64,000 nt of DNA from assembly GCF_037975245.1 (NCBI RefSeq), contig NC_092567.1:24024376-24088375 (forward strand), given 5' to 3'. Position numbers and translations under genes: made by a program. The DNA is from Apostichopus japonicus (lineage: Eukaryota; Echinodermata; Holothuroidea; Aspidochirotida; Stichopodidae). Shown in pieces: positions 24,490-38,400 of the stretch. Below the pieces are notes generated by a model. The model made no database searches. It worked only from the letters and a program-made list of their open reading frames with translations, and was not told the DNA's origin. How positions within the stretch are numbered: position 1 is the first letter of the stretch; every line of letters begins with the position of its first letter.

Positions 24490-27400
24490 AGTAGGGTCGT
24501 AGTACTCTTGAAAATGTCTCGCAAATTTAAGCATTCTAAATTTGTGGGCAATATTGATGATCTTTGACATTGAGTCTAGTGGAAAACTAACTGCACCAGT
24601 TTCGAAATAGAAGATAAAAAGTGTATGCTTCATAGGTACAGGTTCTCTTGTGAATCTCGGAGGTTGAATTACAGGTCTGTACATGAAATGGAGTAATTCA
24701 CCCTGTATTGTATAGCAAAATCACTTAAGTGATACGCGACCATTGGTCAGATAGTTGTCTGTATTACATATATAGACATTATAGACATACTGAATATCAG
24801 GGCACAGATATGTGCCAATGAAAATAAATATTACAATATTAATATCAAAATTGAAGAGATTTCCTGTTTTCTAAAAATGCAGCAGTACCATTCCATTTGA
24901 TGGTGCAATTTAATATTTTTAACTTTGTAATATTTTCGGATGGTTTTTATGTATTCTTCAATTTAAGGATCTTTATGACATTTTATATTTAATATGGTTT
25001 TTGTTTTATTTTATTATAATTCTTTGTTGAGTACGGACTTGTTTCTCTATGCTCCCTACTATTGATGTGGTTTTTAATAAATTATCTTCTATATAATCTG
25101 TATTAACCCTAGTGATAGTACTTGTTACGTTGTTGCAACTATTTAGTCTCATACAGCTTTTCACCACTAAACTTAGGGCTAAGAGATGTGGCCATCAATC
25201 ATGTTTTTGTGTTTGAACAATTATATCATGCTTTCTTCCTTAATGGTGATGTATAGTGATGCATACTAAATGTGTCCTTTAAGTTTGCATATCAACCGTG
25301 AAAACACATATTTTTTTAATATCACAAAGACCTTTAGTGAACCGCTGGGATGGTATATATTCATTGCAAACACAGGACAATCCTGATTAATATGGGGGGT
25401 GTATTGTAACCCTAATGTAAGGCTAAAGGTTAACATATATAATATCCAGCATGGTTCTTTTACTTTATGACAAAACTGAGCAGAGAAATCTGTAGAATGG
25501 CACAAAACGTGTCTTCATAAATACTGCAACTATTGTATGATGCCTAATCTAAGGCATGCTAACTATTGTAGATGTTTGTGGGGGGATGTGTGTGTGTTGT
25601 GGGGGGGGATGTGTGTTGTTGGGGGGAGTGTGTTGTGGGGGGGGGGAGTTAGAGATACAGAGATATAATACCTATGTAAATGGTGATATGAAGATATGTA
25701 CTACTGACTCTCAATACAAGAAAAAATACATGGATACACCAGGGAGCTGATAGCAGTTCTCTGGACAAAATGTATTTTGCCCTTGTGGATCAACGTATTT
25801 ATCAACAATCTACGCCAATGGATTCGAACTGTGAAGAAAAGTTTAAGAGGTTTGTACCCGACTTGTAGTATGAGTATGAGTTTCCCTTGCTATGAATACG
25901 ATATAAGTATAGCACTCTTAGCTGGAGTATGGGTACTTAAGTTTGCATTAGTTACTACACTTCTATGGAGTACATAGCTGAGTACCAATGCAGATAACTG
26001 CTGGACTATAATTACGAGACTGGACTCACTACAAGTCGGGCATAGACAAATTCTACCTTTGTTATGTCCGTTTGGCTAAGCTGTACCTGTCAAAAAAGGG
26101 GAATAATCAAAGTTTAACAGATTATTTTTTAAGCAGAATATACAAAATGAGAAAGAAATATGTAATACTACATGGGTAATACAAGTTGTCTTTAATACAT
26201 AATTCATGAGATATTAAACATACATTATTATAAGTAGAATAGGCTACGACAAAAAAAAACCAATGAAGGAAATTTATTTATCAAAAGAGAAAAACCCACG
26301 ATGAACATGCGCAGGTGTTCATTTATATTAAATGAAAAAGAAACACACAATAATACTGCACTGCACATGCTCGGAGAGATCAACTTATTGGCATGCAATG
26401 CGATGCTCTGGGGAAATATTAGAGAAAATAAATTTATCATCTGATTCTCGAAGAGAAACGAAGGGGAAAAAAAATACCGGAAACCAAAAGGGCAAACAAG
26501 CTTATTAGACTTGATTGTCCATATCTCTTTTTTGTGACTTTTGTCAAAATTTTAATAACTCTTTACAAACTTTTACTTTACATTATCAGATAAAAGGCTT
26601 CCAGTATGAAATGGTGAAATTTGTATATTTTCTTTTGCTCAGTACACACTGAAGTTCATGCCCCATTAAATTTGCATAATTTTACGACATTGAATTGCAG
26701 TATATCTCACTTTGAGTGAAGACACATTTCCAAATATGGGAAAAGAAAAACCTTAAAATTGTCTTTGACAGACATTGACCATTTGGGATTGCCAAACTTT
26801 CAATCCCCTGACCCGCTGAAAAAAATCTGCATTTTTCTGTTGTCAAAAAGTTAAATGCTTTTGGCCAGCCAAATCTTCATATATCACTCCAGGTTTTCAG
26901 ACTTGGTCTGACATTAAAAAGTCCCATTTGTGCAGAAATTTTCCGAAAATATCATCTACAAATATTGCGATTATCAATATTTGATCCGGTCTCCAATTTT
27001 GTTTATGAATGTTTTCTTCTTGTTCTAAGCAAAGCAGCATGATCGTGTTTGAATGGTGAAGTACACAGAGACAATACAAACATTTTACCCTTTGGGTTAT
27101 CGATTCATACCACACATTGACACCAACTTAATATTTCGGACCACTTCAACCCTGTGATAACTCAACATTGAGGAAAAAACAGCAAAGAGGGGGTGGTGGG
27201 GGGTCCAATGGCAGATTTTAAGAGCAATTATATTCAAGTCAATTGTACAAAGTAGGGGGCAGATCCAAGGAGTGGCAAAAAGCCCTATTCTTAAAGCTTT
27301 TAGCTGCAAACATACTTTTTGCTAAAACACAAGGTTCAAGTTTTCACTCCTTACATGTTTCTGGATGTCTTCTTATGCAGTGCTATTTTCTAAGCTAACT

Positions 27401-29423
27401 ATTACCTGTTATGATTGTTGTATTATTGCAGAGCGCCACCATTTATTGTCACACTGGAGGCACTGCTCTCTTGGCTTTGTGCATGGATTTACGTGAACAA
27501 TAAAAAGATTTAGCTGCTTAAAATGACTCTTGTTTGGCTCGTTATTTAACAATTTTCGTCATTTAATTTAAAGTAGCTTATTAAGATATTACCCTTGACC
27601 TTTTGTTAGTAGCACGACTGAACCCAAACACTAGGGCCTGTCTGGTCCCTGTGACAAAATGAACTCTGAAACATCTCCAGACCACCTGGTTTGACCTAGA
27701 TACTAAAATTAGATGCAGCAATTATTAATCTCAATCCCAGGGAATGTTTTATGACGTATCATTTCCTGTGCATATTTGGCAGATTGATAAACAAGTGCAA
27801 AGATATGTAGACGTTTCATGCACAGAAAACCACAGTATTTTATCAGAGACAAGAATCACAGCCTTCAAATCCGCAACTTATTCCCTGAATCCATATTTAT
27901 AGTTCAGCGTTACTTTCCAAACAGTCCTGCATCGAATGCCTCCCTCTCTTATCCTACCTTCTCATCAGTTGCATAATAAATACTAACAGTCCTCAAACAC
28001 CATGACCCCCTTGTAACCTTTCCCATCCATTGCATCATAAATAACAGCCTCGACTGATGTTAAAGCAGCCCTTTGCGTGTTTGGTCTGCAATTTCTCGAA
28101 AACCTGCAGAGTAATTACAAACGTGCTGGATTCAAATTGAACACAGGATCACACCCTCAATGAAATGTTTTCGTCCTTAAGACGGATGAAGGTACACGAA
28201 CAATTGATTAACACATTTGATTTAATCCTCGATATTTCAACGTCCAGAATTAATTGCAAGTAAGAAGCAGAACGTTCAATGTTTGTGACCTTTTTATTTC
28301 AATATTTGAAATCTTGACTAGTCGAACTAATTGACCTTCTTCGAGCAGCTGCTTCATATCGTCAATGACTTTACATCTACAATTTTGTTTATTTGTTATT
28401 TTGAGTGTTTTTGTTTAGGTTTTGTTGCTTTTTATTTTGCGACTATTTTATCTGCACACATCCGCTTATTTATTTGTCAATTGTGGGGGGATATTTTGCC
28501 CTTTTCATCTGAGACACAGAATTATTCCCTTGATGCTTTGTCCCTGAAGTGGACCTTTGATCTTATAAGTTCTGCAAACCACAGACAAAACTGAAGCTGA
28601 ATTTGATGTAGAAATTGTTTGTAGACTGCAGCAATATACTGAATAGCATACATATCACACAATTTCCTCTGGTTTCCATAAGTTAATGTGTTAGAGGCAG
28701 ACCTCTTAAATATAAATTCCAAAATATAAAGGATAGTATTTCTTCTTTTACATTTAGCTATGCATCTCGCATAATTTTAACAATTCACGTCGGATTAGTA
28801 CTCTTTAACTTTTACCTGAGATGTCATTCAAAGTCCTACCAGGGAGTAGGGTCACAAAGACTTCTGGCAGAAATGGATTTCTATAAAATCTTCCAAACTG
28901 GTCACCTTTGAGGTGTTTAGCACTGATCAAGAGTCACCTTGGAAACATGATAGGATCTGGTATAAACATTATACACCCGACTTATCTAAAACTGCTCTAC
29001 CACGACCAGGGCAGCGTTAAACCGAAAAAAATGCTGCCACCACCAGTGAGAGTGTGTCCAGGTGTGGGGAGGGGGCACAGAGAGAGAGGGGTTGTGGGGG
29101 AAGGGGGCAGTATTCTTCACACCCATACTCCTCTGCAATCTTTCAACATAGCTTTTAAATTAAGGCACATATTAACTTGCTTCTTAGTTTCCTTAGGCTT
29201 TACTTCCACTGTAACAACACTTTCCACTGACGGGCCTCAGTGTTATGTGACCTACACGTTTTGAACTTGACCAAAGATCTCTCTCTTAGACGGTACATCT
29301 TCCTAGTTCTAACGTCTGCATTCAACGAGCTAACCTTGCACATAGTACGAGCACTCTTACTGCTGCTTTGGAGCATGCTGTCCGGGCAAAAGTCACACTA
29401 CTTCCCAGGGTCAAAGTAGAGCT
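24490..29423. other. Intergenic stretch between convergent TXNDC9 and IPO7 ends
   Basis: I see no gene here. It is AT-rich, with a G/T-rich tract at 25575-25650 (runs of 6-10 G) and a G-rich stretch at 29055-29110. The part next to 29424 should be importin 3' untranslated sequence. TTTATT (AATAAA on the minus strand) occurs at 28431-28436 and 28469-28474 among several candidates, so the transcript end is not fixed. Confidence 0.5.
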
Positions 29424-32400
29424 TCAAAACGGCGCCCCAAAGTTGAAGGTCTGGGGTACCGAGGTGGTCTGAAAGTTATATCCTCCTGCTTTCTCAATCA
29501 TTTTAGATTCTAGAAAAAAAAAAAAAGGCAAAACAAAACATGACAGTGGATATTTGATAAACTTCTGTGAAACAAAATTTTATGATAAAACACCATGGGT
29601 AGTCATCATGAAATTAAAAATGAACAGGACCAGAAATAATTCTAGAAAATGGTTTAAAAGAGACCCTTCAGGGCCTGCAAAGGATATCCTGCAGAGCATA
29701 ACTGACAAATGTAAGCCTGGGGAAAAAAACACCATGACACTGTCAACAAGCCTCTGTTACATAACAGAAAAAAAATACAACAAACTTGACCTGTTCAATG
29801 TTCTATGACTTGAATCACAGATGATTGTGCAATATGTAAGAGATGGATAATGGCAGTAAAAATTGAAAAGGCGAAATAAACTAAAATTTAACAAGAGTTA
29901 ACAACAACTAAATAAACTATTAAACTAAAACGATTTATCTAAGAATAAACTAAAATAAACTATAATTTAACAAGAATTAACAACAACTAAATAAACTATT
30001 AAACTAAAACGATCTATCTAAGAATAAACTAAAATAAACTAAAAATCAAAGTAAAATTCCTTGCTTATTAAAAAAAAAATAAAAATAAAACTAACCTGCG
30101 ACAGCTTTCCTCTGGTCAGCCATGACTATGACCTCCTGCACCTCTTTCTGCTGTTCCAGTGATAAGTGTTCTGTCAGCGCCTGATACCACTGCGGTTCAG
30201 CCGATTGAAGAGCTGTGAATTATTAAAAAAGTAGTAAATCGGTCATTTTCTGATAAAAACAAACAAACAATGTGACTTTAACAGGAATGTCAAAATCTGT
30301 CTCTATAATATCTTGTTCCTAACTCATATATGGCTGGTTCATTATTCCTTGTTTTGCTAGATATATTCTTTGTTATCATCAAGGCAAAGAATCACAGCAG
30401 GTATTTGTGATGAATTCTTGTTATTATAGAAAAGTTTTTCCTCTTATAATTTTGACGCAATCTCCTTGGCATGGGAATCATCTGATTAAGATTTGGTAGG
30501 CTTTAGGCTTACTCCTCATGACTTTGATCCTATTTTGTTTAAAGAGTGTTATCTGCCTTTTTGGAAATGATTTGTTCTGTCCAGAGAAAAATTTGCAGCT
30601 AAGTTGCAATGAAGATAGCATTGATGCCCTTTATCATAGCATTGATGCCCTGCAGCATGGCAGTGATACCTTGTATCTTGGCATTCATGCCCTATATCAT
30701 GGCATGATGCCCTTCAGCATGGTAGTGATGCCTTGTATCTTGGCATTCATGCCCTATAGCATGCCATGATGCCCTTCAGCATGGCAGTGATGCCTTGTAT
30801 CTTGGCATTCATGCCCTATAGCATGGCATGATGCCCTTCAGCATGGCAGTGATGCCTTGTATCTTGGCATTCATGCCCTATAGCATGCCATGATGCCCTT
30901 CAGCATGGCAGTGATGCCTTGTATCTTGGCATTCATGCCCTATAGCATGCCATGATGCCCTTCAGCATGGCAGTGATGCCTTGTATCTTGGCATTCATGC
31001 CCTATAGCATGCCATGATGCCCTTCAGCATGGCAGTGATGCCTTGTATCTTGGCATTCATGCCCTATAGCATGCCATGATGCCCTTCAGCATGGCAGTGA
31101 TGCCTTGTATCTTGGCATTCATGCCCTATAGCATGCCATGATGCCCTTCAGCATGGCAGTGATGCCTTGTATCTTGGCATTCATGCCCTATAGCATGCCA
31201 TGATGCCCTTCAGCATGGCAGTGATGCCTTGTATCTTGGCATTCATGCCCTATAGCATGCCATGATGCCCCTATATCATCACATCCTGTATAAGACTAAA
31301 CATTTGTGCTCTACATCATGACATTCACAGTCCTCCCCTGCTCCTTCCCAGACAGGCATTGAAGCCCTATAACAATAGCCCTATAACAATGGGATTTGTG
31401 CAGTAGCCCTATAACAATGGGATTAGTGCTGTAGCCCTATAACAAATGGGATTAGTGCTTTCCAGGCAGGCATTGTAGCCCTATAACAATGTGATTAGTG
31501 CAGTGTGCTACAGCCTGGTGTACATGATCACTGATAAATTAACTCAAGACTAAATCTATGGCCTCTCAGGTTAGTGAATTCCAGTCTATGTCAATCGACC
31601 AAGTAATAAATCAATGAATCATTTCAGTTTTAATTCTTGATTGCCTGAGGACTACTTACTTTGTAAGGTGTGTTTGAATGTGACATACTCGTCTTCAATA
31701 TATTCATCCTCATCTATTATTGTATTGAATCCTTCTAGAGCCGTCTCTTCGTAGGCTTCGTATTCATCATCATCCTCGTCATCTACATCCTTGGCCTGAA
31801 GTGAAAAATATTGAAACCATGAAACCCTTCAAAATGTTGAAATCATGAAACCCTTCAAAATATTGAAACCCTTCAAAATATTGAAATCATGAAACCCTTC
31901 AAAATATTGAAACCATGAAACTCTTCAAAACATTAAAATTATGAAACCCTTCATTCCATTAATTTCATGGCAGCCAAAAGAAGCTGTGATGTAGGCAATA
32001 TTTCAACCTTTAACAGAAGCTACAATATGTTGAGCAGTTCTTTCATGAGTGTGTAAATCACACAGTAGACACTCTATGTACGTTTGTATGTATGTGTATG
32101 CATGTATGTATGTATGTATGTATGTATGTATGTATGTATGTATGTATGTATGTATGTATGTATGTATGTATGTACGTATTTACAAGAAGATGGACCAATC
32201 GTGGACATCATACTACGCACATGTCATATAACATAGTGAACAGTAGTTCCTTCTCTAATGCTTACATGTGAATTCTCGGTGATACCATTAAAGGATTGCT
32301 CAAACAACTACAACAAGAACAACTACAAGAACAATTTTTTTTATTCAAACATAAATAGTTCTGTTTCCTTGTGTAGGTTTTATTTTACTTCAAAAAGTCA

Positions 32401-35400
32401 AACAGAAAGATGAAAATGAAATTTAATGATGAAGAATGAAGTAAGATATCCTTACAAATTTCTCGAGTTGGGCTAAGTAATCTGCTGCTTGATCTTCCAC
32501 GTCACTTTCATCGCTCTCTAAAACATCTACGTCATCTTCATCATCATCCTCATCACTGTCATCATCCTCCTCCTCGTTACTTGCTCGGACTGAGTAAAAA
32601 AAGAAGAGTTATCCAGGATGAGATATTCATTTGATTGATCACAATTCAAGAGAACAATGAAGAGAAAATCTTTAATGGATAGTAAACAGAAACTTGTCAC
32701 ATAAATAATATATATATATATGTATTTATATATATATATTTATATATATGTACATATATATAAATATATATATACATATATGATAGCAATACGTAGCAGG
32801 GAAGGGAATAAAAGGCTACTGCAAATTTAAAGTAAAACAGCATAAAATTAATGGGGAAGGGGAGGGGGTGTGTTATGAAAGATTGTGCTCTTTGCTAGAT
32901 ATTAACAGTATTGCTATTAAGTGGCTATTGGGATAAACATTTTGTGATTTCATCGTAACCCGGGAGGGTAAGGGAATGGAAGGGGGGACAATGAGGAAAT
33001 CTTTTAGGTTCAATTTTGTTGATTATGCTTAAAGGTTCACCTGTAGGGTGTGACACGAAGGTAGTATGTACCAGTTGGGAGTTTTGTTTTATGCTGCTGT
33101 ACACATTATCAGCAACTTTGCATCAATCATGGTTCAGGGCAGTCTTTAATAGAGAACTTTTTAACCACAGAGACAATTTTTCTAACACAGTAAGAGAAAA
33201 CCATTTCTCCACCAGACTACAACAGTCACAGAGAAACTAATCAACCTTGGGTATAATACAAAACTCACATTCATATGCTCTCTTCAAGCCGGTAAAGAGC
33301 AGCAACAAGGCAGGAATAAGCTGTTTAGAGTGTTCCGAGACCACTTCTGGCTTCTCTGGTAAAGTCATCAGACGACACAAACCAAACACACACATCTTTC
33401 TGTCATGGAGGCTGTGATGACAATATGACCATGTAAATATCATAATATAGTTCTTGCAAAATATGTGCATCTACATGATTTTTACCATGGCAATATCCTG
33501 GAATAGTTGTAGAATGGTTTATTTATGCTCTTGTAACCATGAAAATAGCCTGGAATAGTTGTAGAATGGGGTATTTATGAGTCTTGTAACCATGGCAATA
33601 TCCTGGAATAGTTTTTAGAATGATTTATTTGCTGCTCTTGTAACCATGAAAATAGCATGGAATAGTTGTAGAATGGGGTATCTCTGAGCTTGTAACCATG
33701 ACAATATCATGGAATAGTCATAGAAAGGTGAATCTACCAGAATGTAACCACAACAGTATCATGGAATAGTATAGTAAATTGTATCTTTTAACTTTGCGAC
33801 CTTGCCAATATCATGAAATAGTTTTAAACAGGTGTATCTTTAAACTTTGCGACCTTGGCTATATAATGAAATAGTTGTAGAAAAGTGTATCTCTCAGCTT
33901 GTAACCATGACAATGGTTTTAAAAGTTGTTATTAATCATAAGAAAGTGCCCTCACCCCAGGAAACAGTCTGTGTCGTGTAACCACTGCTGTACAAATTGT
34001 TTAGTGATTGGTTCGTCCGTCTGAGGAATCTTCATCGTATTCAACAGTTGGATGAGGTTGACCGGGTCAGTGTACAGTACAGCGATGATGACCTGAAGAC
34101 ACATCTGTCGTAGCTCTGTGTTCTTGACCTCTCGGGTCAACCTTGCAAGAACTATTTCTACGATTGAAGGGATTATCTAGAAAAGAACAGCAGAAACAAA
34201 CAGATATAAAAGAAACTGTATGTAACAGCACTTAGCCTATACATGGATAAGGAGGAGAGATTGGGGGGGAGGGTGGTGGTGGGGGGGGGGGGCTATGAGA
34301 GAGGTGTATTTGAATGCTACCAATGATATGGTCTTACTGTGTTCACAACACTGTTAGCCATTTTAGTTGCTTCTCATATTGTCAAATCAACTTTTCCTCG
34401 TCACACACCGATTTGCAACCGAATTAAACACGATGCATTAGTGCCACATATAGTTGATGAACCTACATATTAGGTCACAGTCTATAAATCTTAATATCCT
34501 ATCACCATAACAACTACATCAATAACAGATCAGTTGTATCCAGCCCCTATTTTTAATATACTTCCAATTTGTTGCTATGAAGCTGTGTTTGTCAACATGA
34601 CATGGACCCAGGGTCCATAAGGCGGTCAGCAGAATATGAGATAAAGAATAATTCTTTGTTCTCATTCTCATAATCTACGTAAGGAGAAATGGAGACAGAG
34701 GACCCTGGTGAAATAATTTTTCTTGACACCTCTGATTGTTATAACCAGGTTTAGGGTCATTAATCATGTTAAGGGTCATAACCAGGTTTGGGATCATAAC
34801 CAGGTTTAGGGTCATAACCAGGTTTGGGATCATAACCAGGTTAGGATCATAACCAGGTTTAGGGTCATTACCAGGTTTAGGGTCATAACCAGGTTTAGGG
34901 TCATAACCAGGTTTAGGGTCATAACCAGGTTTGGGATCATAACCAGGTTTGGGATCATAACCAGGTTAGGCTCATAACCAGTTTTAGGGTCATTATCAGG
35001 TTTAGGGTCATTACCAGGTCTAGGGTCATTATCAGGTCTAGGGTCATTATCAGGTTTAGGGTCATTATCAGGTTTAGGGTCATAACCAGGTTTAGGGTCA
35101 TAACTAGGTTTAGGGTCATTGCAAGGAAGAAGTCAATTTGGAATCTGCTAGGATTGTACAATTTTAGAAACTGGAACACACCTGACTGCTTTCAGATATT
35201 CCTACAGGGTGAAATAGAGGTTAACTCTGACTTACGCTATTAATTTGACCTTTGAACTGCAACACGATGACTTCTAAGAGCTTAGCTGCATGACACTGGC
35301 AGTCTTCATCAGCTTCTGACGCTAAAATCTGAAGAAAAGAGGAAAAAATAACAAAGATCAACGGATACACTTGCAATGCTTCCTAAGGCGACGAAAAACA

Positions 35401-38400
35401 AAATGGGAATCAGGTTTCAGGGGGGAAAAAATGAGCAGCAAAGAGCTTTTCTTCTACAAAACAAGATCAATACAACCAGAATGCAAAACTGCATTGTGGT
35501 TTCGATGATGTAACATGAGCAGTTTTCTTCAGGAATCTGACATAATGAATAGTGAGGGTGTACATGATAAAAATGAGATAAAAAGTCCAATATCAAATTG
35601 TCTCACCTGCTTGCACATATTGTAAATGACTTCAAAATTCTTGGGGTTAGCCATGAAGGCAGGTGGGTCTACTGTTACAAAATTATGGAGTGCTGGCATC
35701 ATTTCTGGAGGAAAGAAAAATATTGATTTCTTTTCAATTTTTGAAAATTTTACAGTAAATGAATGAAGAATGAACCAAAAAAGTTTTTTTTAGGCGGTGG
35801 CTAGTCTTCAAAAACTTCAAAATTCTTCTTTAATATCTGCTCTCCGGCAATTACCCTCGTCGAGACACCTGTGTTTTGAATCCCAGGTAGAGCACTTTTA
35901 GAAATTTTTGGTAAGCGAATTTGGGGGCATTGCCAATGATCTTTACAGATCTTTAAGTTGGTTCAGAGGGGATGGGGGGGGGGGGTGGGGGGAGCAGCAT
36001 CCAAAAACTGATGGAAGGGACTAGGAGTTCACAAGAAGAGAAGGATGATTGGTCAAAGTAGTATAACGGCAGTAATATATCTATAAGAGTAGGAGTGATG
36101 TTGGGAAAAATTGGAACATTTTTAAATTATGCTACGTTTGTCACCGTGTACTCCTGGAACTTACCGATGAAATAGTCGAAACCGTCTTCTTCAAATGTTG
36201 CATACAACATTTGAAATACCTGCCAGAGTGGGGGTGATACGTGGGTACAGGTCATACTGAAGATAAGTGACAAAACTTCTTCATAAAAATCTGTTGAGAA
36301 AAAAGAAAAAATGTTGGTTTTTTATTACAAATAAAACATACAAAATATAACTAACTTTTCAACTGCATGTGAGGAAAGGAGTGGGGAAATGATAAAAGGA
36401 GGGAAGGGAAAGATGGAAGGTTGGGGGGGGGGAGAGTGATAGGGAGGGACGACATGGACCGGGTTAGGGATGACAGGATGGGAGTTTAGGTTGGGGCAGG
36501 GTGGTCTTGACCAGCAACACTCTTACATCAATATTGGTAAAACATATCTCTTAAAGGAATTGTCTGGTGGAAGATTTTGATACATTGTCCTTGTAGTTAT
36601 TATTTTTCTCTTGTAAAAATTGTCCCCATTTGACGTTTTCTTCTTGTAGAAATCTGGTTTTCAAATTCACCAGTTTCTCACCAAAAGTACCGTTTGTTCG
36701 AACGCTTCAATATGGTGATTGACGTAGTGCTTGCAAATAGGCAAAACAGGCGACTTGAAGTTAGCACTCCCATTTCCGCAGCAAATAAACTCACGTGTAA
36801 GCACATTGGATTGCCTAATATATATAACGTACATACTCGCGAACGTATATACTACGATGCCCGGTTGGTGTACTTGTATAGCGTTGCACATAGTACACTC
36901 ACACTCAAACCACAGTTCATAAACTGTTCTTCGAAATCGCTGAAATAAAATTCACGGATCAAATTAACAGTAAAAGGAAACTTAAAAAGTATTCGTTACA
37001 TCGAAAGATGAAACTTGGCGGAATCGATGTCAGAGCAGAATGTAGCACCGAGAAGCTTAGGCTTCGCAGAACTGTCCGATTGTAAAAGTTAGAGTAGCCT
37101 ATACACGTACACGCGAACATTCTTCACGCTGGAGCTGGATAGCGCGATGTATAAACAACGAAGAGTCTGCTGTTAAAACTTATCTTGTGTTACACAAAGA
37201 CCACGAAACCACCGATCTACTACATATATGGCGGCGTAAGGAGTTTTTTAAATCATATCTAATTTATAAGAAATTTCACCGGAAATTATGGAAGAAATTG
37301 ATCGGAATCGTTGTCAGAGCAGAATGTAGCACTGAGAAGCTTAGGCTTCGCAGAACTGTCCGATTGTCAACGTTTGAGTATAGCCTACATGCGAACATTC
37401 TTCGCGTTGGAGCTGGATAGCGCGATGTATAGCCTAAACAACGAAGAGTCTGCTGTTAAAATTTACCTTGTGTTACACAAAGACCACGAAACCACCGATC
37501 TAGTACATGGCGGCTTAAGGAGTTTTTGAAACATATCTAATTTCTAAGAAATTTCACCGGAAATTAAGGAAGAAATTTATCTGTATACAAACGCGGTTTT
37601 TGTTGTGATTACCGTATAGGTACTGTGCGGAGGGTGGGTTATGTCGCAATCTGCATTAGCATAGCTGACGTCACGTTTTGTACTGTTCAAATCATATTTG
37701 AAATGTCTATCCTTAACGATTAAAAAATCGTTTCTCTGTTAAACGCAACATTAGCATTCTCATACTTTGACAACATGTTTGGAAAATTATTTACTATTTT
37801 TTAAGGTATCTTCTTTGGGCCACCAGACAATCCTTTTAAGTATATTTTTGCAATACATTGTATGAAGTTGTCACTGAAAATACTTTTTGGAGCTAGAAAA
37901 AAACAAACACTGAAGACTTAAACATCTTCTATGTCTTTATCTACATGAAGGTCAACAGTCATTGGTCTACAGCGCTAATGCAATGACTGAGGATTGCAAT
38001 GTTCTTACCTAAGCAATGATTCTGAAGGACTGCGGCCACCACTTGTAGTGTTATTCCTTCTAACTGTAGTACAATCTGAAAAATAAAAATGTATTAAAAA
38101 AGGAAATATGTCACCATTTAGGAAATTATGGTCAAATGTATATCATGTAAAATTATTACCCCGATACTTCACATACCCAAACTACAACTTGCAGGGTAAT
38201 TCAGATAAAGTGTTATATGGTTTAAGTGTTAGATAAAGTGTTATATAAAGCTTCCAATTCTCTATAGATACTGGGTATAGATTGTAATTGTTTACAGAAG
38301 ACATAACCGAATGATGCTGGTCCTGACCTTCCACACACCTTCGTATGTTCCAATTGATAGGGGTGGGTCAACTTACTATAAATGATTACAAAGACATACC

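Noticed and set aside
24081-24491. 136-codon open frame after TXNDC9
   Set aside because: It overlaps the TXNDC9 3' untranslated region, lacks recognisable domains and ends at the likely polyadenylation signal.
25556-25652. G-quadruplex regulatory element
   Set aside because: G-runs could fold, but the tract is a low-complexity G/T repeat far from any gene start; no support for a function.
32049-32231. Open frame with MYVC repeats
   Set aside because: Artefact of the (TATG)n microsatellite.
36694-36948. 84-codon and overlapping frames in importin intron 16
   Set aside because: They lie inside a TTAA-flanked inverted-repeat element, are open on both strands and match no family I recognise.
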